A stretch of 64,000 nucleotides of DNA from Actinopolyspora lacussalsi subsp. righensis. GTDB taxonomy: Bacteria; Actinomycetota; Actinomycetes; Mycobacteriales; Pseudonocardiaceae. The stretch is taken from contig NZ_FPAT01000005.1 in NCBI RefSeq assembly GCF_900116555.1, positions 1 through 64,000 on the forward strand, written 5' to 3'. Under the pieces are notes generated by a model. That model was not told the DNA's origin, did no database searches, and saw only the letters and a list, made by a program, of their open reading frames with translations. Each line of letters opens with the position of its first letter. The first letter of the stretch is position 1. A program made the position numbers and the translations under genes. Positions 59,858-64,000 of this stretch are shown in pieces.

Positions 59858-60853
59858 TCAGCTCTTCTCGGCCTGCCCGCCGGAGGCACCCGACAACACG
59901 GTCGTGTCCTCGTCCTCGGACGCGTCTGCCTGCTCGACCGCCCGTTGCCTGGGCAGTTCGACCGGTTCGTCCCGCATCTCGTCCGAGTCCTCACCACGGG
60001 TCGTTTCCCGCACGTAGTCATCGGCCTGCTCGGACTCGGTCCCGGTCACCGAGGCGGCCAGGAACGGCTCCGCCTCGCTGAGCAGATGCTGGCCCGCCCT
60101 GACCTGCTCGGCCATGTTGCGACGCAGTGCCCGCATCGCCTCGACCTGCTCGTCGGCGCGCTTGGTGCGTCGTTCCGCCTCGGCCGCCGCCTCGCTGATC
60201 CGCCGCTCGGCCTCCTGCCTGCTGGCGAGGTCGCGTTCGGCCAGTTCGCGCATGGCCTCCTGACGGCGTGCCGCCATCGATATCTCGAAGTCACGCTCGA
60301 TCTCGTTGCGCCGCTGCTCGGCGTCGCGGTCCAACCTGCGGCGGTGTTGCTCGGCCTCCTCGGCCATTCGCTCGATCTCACGACTGGTCTGCTCCAGCGC
60401 CTGCTGCCGCTGATCCTGCGCCTGCTGCCGCCATTCGTCCGCCTCGGCGACCAACCGCTCGTACCTGGCACGCAGTTCGGAGGCGGCCTGCTCCGAACGC
60501 GACCACTCGTGCTCGGCCGTCGCCCGGGCCGAGGAAATGATCTCGGCGGCCTCGTCGTTGGCCAGCTGGACCATACGACGCAACCGATCCGACAGCGCCT
60601 TCTCCTCGACGGGAGTGCGGCAGACATCGTCCAGTTGCCTGCGTAACGAATCGATCTCGGCACGTGCCTGTTCGAGCTGGGTATTGAGGTCGGATACCTG
60701 GCTTAGAGCGGAATCACGATCCTCGGTCAGCATCCGGACCTCGGCCTCGGTCTGCTGAATGTAGAACTGCACCTGCGAACGCCGGAATCCGCGCCACACG
60801 ACGTCGAAATCCGACTCGAGCGGCACTAGCTCACGGCTGTCATTGTGCCCCAC
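59858..60853 (-). CDS. DivIVA/FilP-like coiled-coil protein
   Basis: About 331 residues. A short conserved N-terminal domain (FDVVWRGFRRSQVQFYIQQT) resembles the membrane-binding region of DivIVA. A coiled coil of about 200 residues with Glu/Arg/Gln heptads follows (about 35-260), then an acidic tail. Streptomyces relatives (Scy, FilP) build a cytoskeleton at hyphal tips, so a role in polar growth or shape is likely. GTG 60853 with GGGGTGAGACC upstream is preferred; ATG 60889 and GTG 60907 are in frame and possible. Confidence 0.8.
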   Translation of the reverse strand: MGHNDSRELVPLESDFDVVWRGFRRSQVQFYIQQTEAEVRMLTEDRDSALSQVSDLNTQLEQARAEIDSLRRQLDDVCRTPVEEKALSDRLRRMVQLANDEAAEIISSARATAEHEWSRSEQAASELRARYERLVAEADEWRQQAQDQRQQALEQTSREIERMAEEAEQHRRRLDRDAEQRRNEIERDFEISMAARRQEAMRELAERDLASRQEAERRISEAAAEAERRTKRADEQVEAMRALRRNMAEQVRAGQHLLSEAEPFLAASVTGTESEQADDYVRETTRGEDSDEMRDEPVELPRQRAVEQADASEDEDTTVLSGASGGQAEKS

Positions 60854-61123
60854 GGTCTCACCCCATCCCTGATCACTCAGTGGTTGCATGTGGTTGGAGC
60901 GAGCCACGCCCCCGACGCGGCAATTTCCGTTTTACACCCGAAATGCGTCCGGCGATGTCCGCCACTCGACTGAACTACGTACGGTTCACATCGCACTGTG
61001 CACACGGGCTGGAAACGGATCGCTGCCACACATTGTCCACACCAACCGGTGCGGCGATCAACGGCAGGGACGAAAAAGCGGGTAACCGTCCGGTGTCGGA
61101 CCGGACAATACGAGAAAACCGGC

Positions 61124-61735
61124 TCAGCCGTGGGCGGTATCGCCGACCGCACGCCGAAAGATCGTCTCGATCTCGTCGCGGTCGGGCAACGGTTCACGAA
61201 CGATCCCCTGCCACAGCAGGCCGCAGAACACCGCCGCGAGCATTTTGCCCGAGACCTCGTCGGTGTAAGCGGTGAAAAGGTCCCGCAACGCCCCGTCCCA
61301 CTCGGTGCTGGCGGCCCGCAGGGCGGGACGGTGCAGCGCGGCCACGTAGAGTTCGTGCTCCACCACGGTACGTTCCCGCTCGGGGCCGAGGTAGCGCAGC
61401 ACCAGATCGGTCAACACGGCGGGCAGATCGACACCGGAGTCCATTCCGTCCGCCCACTCCCGCAGTTCGGCGACGTTGTCCTGGGCCGCCTGTCGCAGCG
61501 CGACGGCGAGCAGGTCGTCCAGCGTGGCGAAGTGATAGGTCGTGGAACCGAGCGGAACACCGGCCGCCGCGGCCACCGCACGGTGGGTGATCTTCTCGAT
61601 GCCACGCTCGGCGACGACGCTGATCGCGGCCCGAGCGATTCGTTCCCGCCGCCCGGGATCCTTGCGCGAACCGCCGTTCCGACCTCGTCGCTCATCGACC
61701 GTCGCGTGCAGCGACTCGGAGTCCGTCGTGGTCAT
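61124..61735 (-). CDS. TetR family regulator divergent from betB
   Basis: A 203-residue regulator with HTH IARAAISVVAERGIEKITHR and AGVPLGSTTYHFATLDDLLA (about 30-75). It is divergent from the betaine-aldehyde dehydrogenase gene with a candidate operator between, which suggests a BetI-like role (choline-responsive repression). BetI itself is a TetR protein, but sequence identity with BetI could not be checked. ATG 61735 was chosen; the frame is open further upstream without support. Confidence 0.82.
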   Translation of the reverse strand: MTTTDSESLHATVDERRGRNGGSRKDPGRRERIARAAISVVAERGIEKITHRAVAAAAGVPLGSTTYHFATLDDLLAVALRQAAQDNVAELREWADGMDSGVDLPAVLTDLVLRYLGPERERTVVEHELYVAALHRPALRAASTEWDGALRDLFTAYTDEVSGKMLAAVFCGLLWQGIVREPLPDRDEIETIFRRAVGDTAHG

Positions 61736-62212
61736 CGTCTGTCGTGCGCCCTCCGCCGGTTCACCTACACCTCGTACTCGCCGGAACACCTTCGGTGATT
61801 CCGACCCGCAGAACGAACAACACCCTGCCACGAAACCACCGGACGGCGATGCGACCCACCTCACGACAACCGCTTCTTGGCCGGTCAAAGCCTCGACAAT
61901 GATCGAACCGAACCCCTCACGAGCAACTATGTGTACATCTGTACATAAAAACTGCTAGAGTTCGCCCCCGGCAGTCGCTGGTGCGTGTCATACGGGCTCG
62001 CCCCAGGTACACACCGTCCCGGTACACGACGACGGAACCAGTGGCCGCGCCGGACAACCACCCGGTGACGGGACCTCGCCGCCCGGACCGGACGCCCCCG
62101 GGGAGCGCTCACCCGCGCCGCGGTGATCCACCGAGTGTTGCCGGGCACGGCCGAACGGCCGGGTGGCGTGCCACTCGGAAAGCAAGCAAGCAGCCTCGAC
62201 GGGAAACTCACT
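61736..62212. other. Divergent control region of TetR and betB genes
   Basis: A 477-bp gap. AT-rich DNA near 61910-61960 holds the inverted repeat 61928-61947 and a possible -10 (TAGAGT, 61955-61960). The remainder shows no gene. Confidence 0.6.
61928..61947. promoter_or_regulatory. Candidate TetR operator
   Basis: TATGTGTACATCTGTACATA is a near-perfect inverted repeat containing two TGTACA cores, close to a possible -10 of the betB promoter. Size and symmetry fit a TetR-family dimer pair, so the adjacent TetR regulator is the natural candidate. Confidence 0.5.
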
Positions 62213-63760
62213 ATGTCGCAGACCCACGCCCCGCCGAACGAGTCGATCGCCACGCGAACCGGGGATCCGACCGCTTCCGGCACCCTGTTCATCGATGGTG
62301 TGTGGCAGGCGGCCTCGGCCGGGAAAACCCGGGAGATCCGCTGCCCCGCCGACGGTTCTCCGGTGATCACGGTCTCCGAGGGCGACCGCACGGACGCCGA
62401 AAACGCCATAGCGGCGGCCCGGGCCGCGTTCGACGAGGGAACGTGGCCGGCCACCTCGCCCTGGGAACGCGGCGACCTGCTGCTACGGGTGAGTGAGATC
62501 CTGGTCCGCGACCGTGCGGAATTCGCACGCGCGGAGTCGCTGGACACCGGTAAGCGGCTGGTCGAGAGCGGCTACGACATGGACGACATCGCCGCGTGCT
62601 TCCGCTACTACGGCAAGATCGCCGGAACCGACGCGGGCCACGTCGTCAACACCGGTTCCACCGATGCCATCAGCAGGGTCGACTACGAACCGGTCGGCGT
62701 GTGCGGCCTGATCACACCGTGGAACTTCCCGCTGCTGCAGGTGGCCTGGAAGGTCGCTCCCGCTCTCGCCGCGGGCAACACCTTCGTGCTCAAGCCGAGT
62801 GAGCTGACTCCGAGCACCGCGATGCTGCTGATGCGCGCACTCCGTGAGGCGGGCATGCCCGCGGGCGTGGGAAACCTGGTTCTCGGCAACGGCGCCGAGA
62901 CCGGAGCCCCGCTCGCGGAACACCCCGACGTCGACCTGGTCTCGTTCACGGGTGGACTGCACACCGGTCGGAACATCGCCGCCTCGGCCGCCGCGACCGT
63001 GAAACGGGTCGCCCTCGAGCTGGGCGGGAAGAACCCGAACGTCGTGTTCGCCGACGCGGACTTCGAAACCGCCGTGGACTACGCGTTGACCGCGATCTTC
63101 CTGCACTCCGGCCAGGTCTGCTCGGCGGGCGCCCGTCTGATCGTGCAGGACGAGATCCACGACGCACTGGTCGACGAGATCGTGCGGCGTGCCGAGCGCA
63201 TCGGACTCGGCGGCCCCTTCGACGAGACCGCCGAGTCCGGACCGCTGATCTCGGCCGAACACCGTGCCAAGGTCGAGGATTACGTGGCTCGCTCGGTCGA
63301 GGAGGGAGCGGTGCTGCGTACCGGCGGGAGCCGCCCGGAGGACGCCGAGCTGCGGGCTGGCTACTTCTACCTGCCCACCGTGCTCGACGAGGTACGGCAG
63401 GGCTCTGTCGCCGTGTCCGAGGAGTCCTTCGGACCGGTGTTGACCGTGGAACGCTTCCACGACGAGGACGAGGCCGTGCGCATCGCCAACGACACGCACT
63501 ACGGCCTGGCCGGTGCGGTGTTCACCTCCGATGTGAGCAAGGCGCAGCGGGTGGCCGGGCGGCTGCGGCACGGCACCGTGTGGATCAACGACTTCCACCC
63601 CTACCTGCCCCAGGCCGAGTGGGGCGGCTTCAAGCAGTCCGGTATCGGACGTGAGCTGGGCGGCGGCGGCCTCCGGGAATACCAGGAGGTCAAGCACGTC
63701 TACCAGAACCTCCGTCCAGGACCGCAGTACTGGTTCGCGGGACAGCAGCCGAACGCGTGA
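62213..63760 (+). CDS. betB: Betaine-aldehyde dehydrogenase
   Basis: Oxidises betaine aldehyde to glycine betaine with NAD(P), the second step of choline oxidation; 515 residues. Aldehyde-dehydrogenase motifs: PWNFP (Asn171), FVLKPSE (Lys184), ELGGKNP (Glu269 base) and GQVCSAG (Cys303 nucleophile). The NAD loop reads FTGGLHTGRNI, with Gly-Gly-Leu instead of the usual Gly-Ser. Substrate is assigned from overall similarity and from the halophile context. ATG 62213 has GGGAAA about 9 bases upstream. A short GTGA-coupled ORF follows. Confidence 0.87.
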   Translation: MSQTHAPPNESIATRTGDPTASGTLFIDGVWQAASAGKTREIRCPADGSPVITVSEGDRTDAENAIAAARAAFDEGTWPATSPWERGDLLLRVSEILVRDRAEFARAESLDTGKRLVESGYDMDDIAACFRYYGKIAGTDAGHVVNTGSTDAISRVDYEPVGVCGLITPWNFPLLQVAWKVAPALAAGNTFVLKPSELTPSTAMLLMRALREAGMPAGVGNLVLGNGAETGAPLAEHPDVDLVSFTGGLHTGRNIAASAAATVKRVALELGGKNPNVVFADADFETAVDYALTAIFLHSGQVCSAGARLIVQDEIHDALVDEIVRRAERIGLGGPFDETAESGPLISAEHRAKVEDYVARSVEEGAVLRTGGSRPEDAELRAGYFYLPTVLDEVRQGSVAVSEESFGPVLTVERFHDEDEAVRIANDTHYGLAGAVFTSDVSKAQRVAGRLRHGTVWINDFHPYLPQAEWGGFKQSGIGRELGGGGLREYQEVKHVYQNLRPGPQYWFAGQQPNA

Positions 63761-63924
63761 GCTTCCCCGACCTCGGGGCGTCGGTGGTCGACGCGACCAC
63801 CGAGGTGATCGATCCGTTCCGCCGAGTGGACTCCGAATCCCCCCGAACCACCGACGTCCCGGAACCAACCACGCCGGACTCCGCCCGCGGCGACCCGTTC
63901 GACGGCCGCGGGGCGAACCGGTGA
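63757..63924 (+). CDS. Possible 55-residue ORF coupled to betB
   Basis: GTG 63757 overlaps the betB stop (GTGA). The frame encodes a Pro/Asp/Thr-rich, low-complexity peptide (VSFPDLGASVVDATTEVIDP start) and ends 72 bp before the next ATG. Overlap and position fit translational coupling, but composition gives no family and it may be spacer sequence. Confidence 0.3.
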   Translation: MSFPDLGASVVDATTEVIDPFRRVDSESPRTTDVPEPTTPDSARGDPFDGRGANR

Positions 63925-63984
63925 GCTCCCGATCGTCCCCGGCTTCGACGGGCCCAGGACGTATCGCGGTGTCGCGCACAGAAC

Positions 63985-64000
63985 AGGAGAGCAACGATGA
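63985..64000 (+). promoter_or_regulatory. Ribosome site and start codon of the next gene
   Basis: AGGAGAG followed by CAACG and ATG (63997-63999) marks a gene starting at the window edge. GTG 63969 in another frame (VSRTEQESND...) could also be its start. By position after betB it may be a choline dehydrogenase or betaine/choline transporter gene, but no coding sequence is visible. Confidence 0.4.

Noticed and set aside
59276-60646. A 456-codon plus-strand frame
   Set aside because: Mostly antisense to the coiled-coil gene; Leu-rich translation is a product of its Glu/Gln/Arg heptads on the other strand.

Overview
The window is high-GC actinobacterial DNA with frequent GTG and TTG starts, tightly overlapping operons, a LuxR/TetR/PucR/Scr1-DUF397 regulator repertoire and KorAB. 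A single gene fusing glycine/sarcosine and sarcosine/dimethylglycine N-methyltransferases, next to metK at the left edge, together with a betaine-aldehyde dehydrogenase at the right edge, points to a halophilic actinomycete close to Actinopolyspora. The genus call rests on my memory of the A. halophila fusion enzyme and was not checked by a search.

Layout. 1-2.2 kb: glycine betaine synthesis from glycine (fusion methyltransferase) and SAM supply (metK), minus strand. 3.4-6.4 kb: exported GH2 glycosidase and exported aldose-1-epimerase, ending in a strong terminator. 6.5-20.5 kb: a long minus-strand exopolysaccharide locus. In transcription order it encodes a CE4 deacetylase, nucleotide-sugar dehydrogenase, ATP-grasp ligase, flavin oxidoreductase, polyprenyl-P sugar-phosphotransferase, GT4, NAD epimerase, GH18-like hydrolase, membrane GT2 synthase, a LuxR-type response regulator, a second GT4 and a second response regulator whose phosphoacceptor Asp is Glu. 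20.6-23.6 kb: korA-korB (2-oxoacid:ferredoxin oxidoreductase). 24.4-29.5 kb: TetR regulator, GT39-like membrane protein, methyltransferase, class III aminotransferase, DUF5313 protein. 29.6 kb: tRNA-Pro(GGG) with a terminator.

29.9-37.2 kb is an accessory stretch. It holds a PAS-PAS-GGDEF protein, a lower-GC orphan gene, a GNAT, a 3'-truncated methyltransferase, an NTF2-like protein, a 5'-truncated Scr1-type regulator with a duplicated DUF397 partner, a YdeI-like protein and a cupin. 37.6-48.9 kb: a PucR-type regulator convergent with an accD-PKS-FAAL operon. Its order (FAAL, PKS, acyl-CoA carboxylase beta) copies the mycobacterial fadD32-pks13-accD4 locus, but the PKS carries added DH and KR domains and a third carrier-like domain whose phosphopantetheine Ser is Glu. 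This is the most unusual system in the window.

49.5-54.1 kb: a GNAT and a methyltransferase / alpha-alpha barrel / methyltransferase / GT4 block. 54.3-57.1 kb: membrane-anchored GH25 muramidase, DUF2237 protein, SixA-like phosphatase. 57.1-58.2 kb: a scar of IS701-like, SDR and IS5-like remnants. 58.3-64 kb: phosphotriesterase-like amidohydrolase, FilP/DivIVA-like coiled-coil protein, and a TetR regulator divergent from betB, with a candidate operator between them. The window therefore shows both known routes to glycine betaine (methylation of glycine, and oxidation of betaine aldehyde), consistent with life in high salt.
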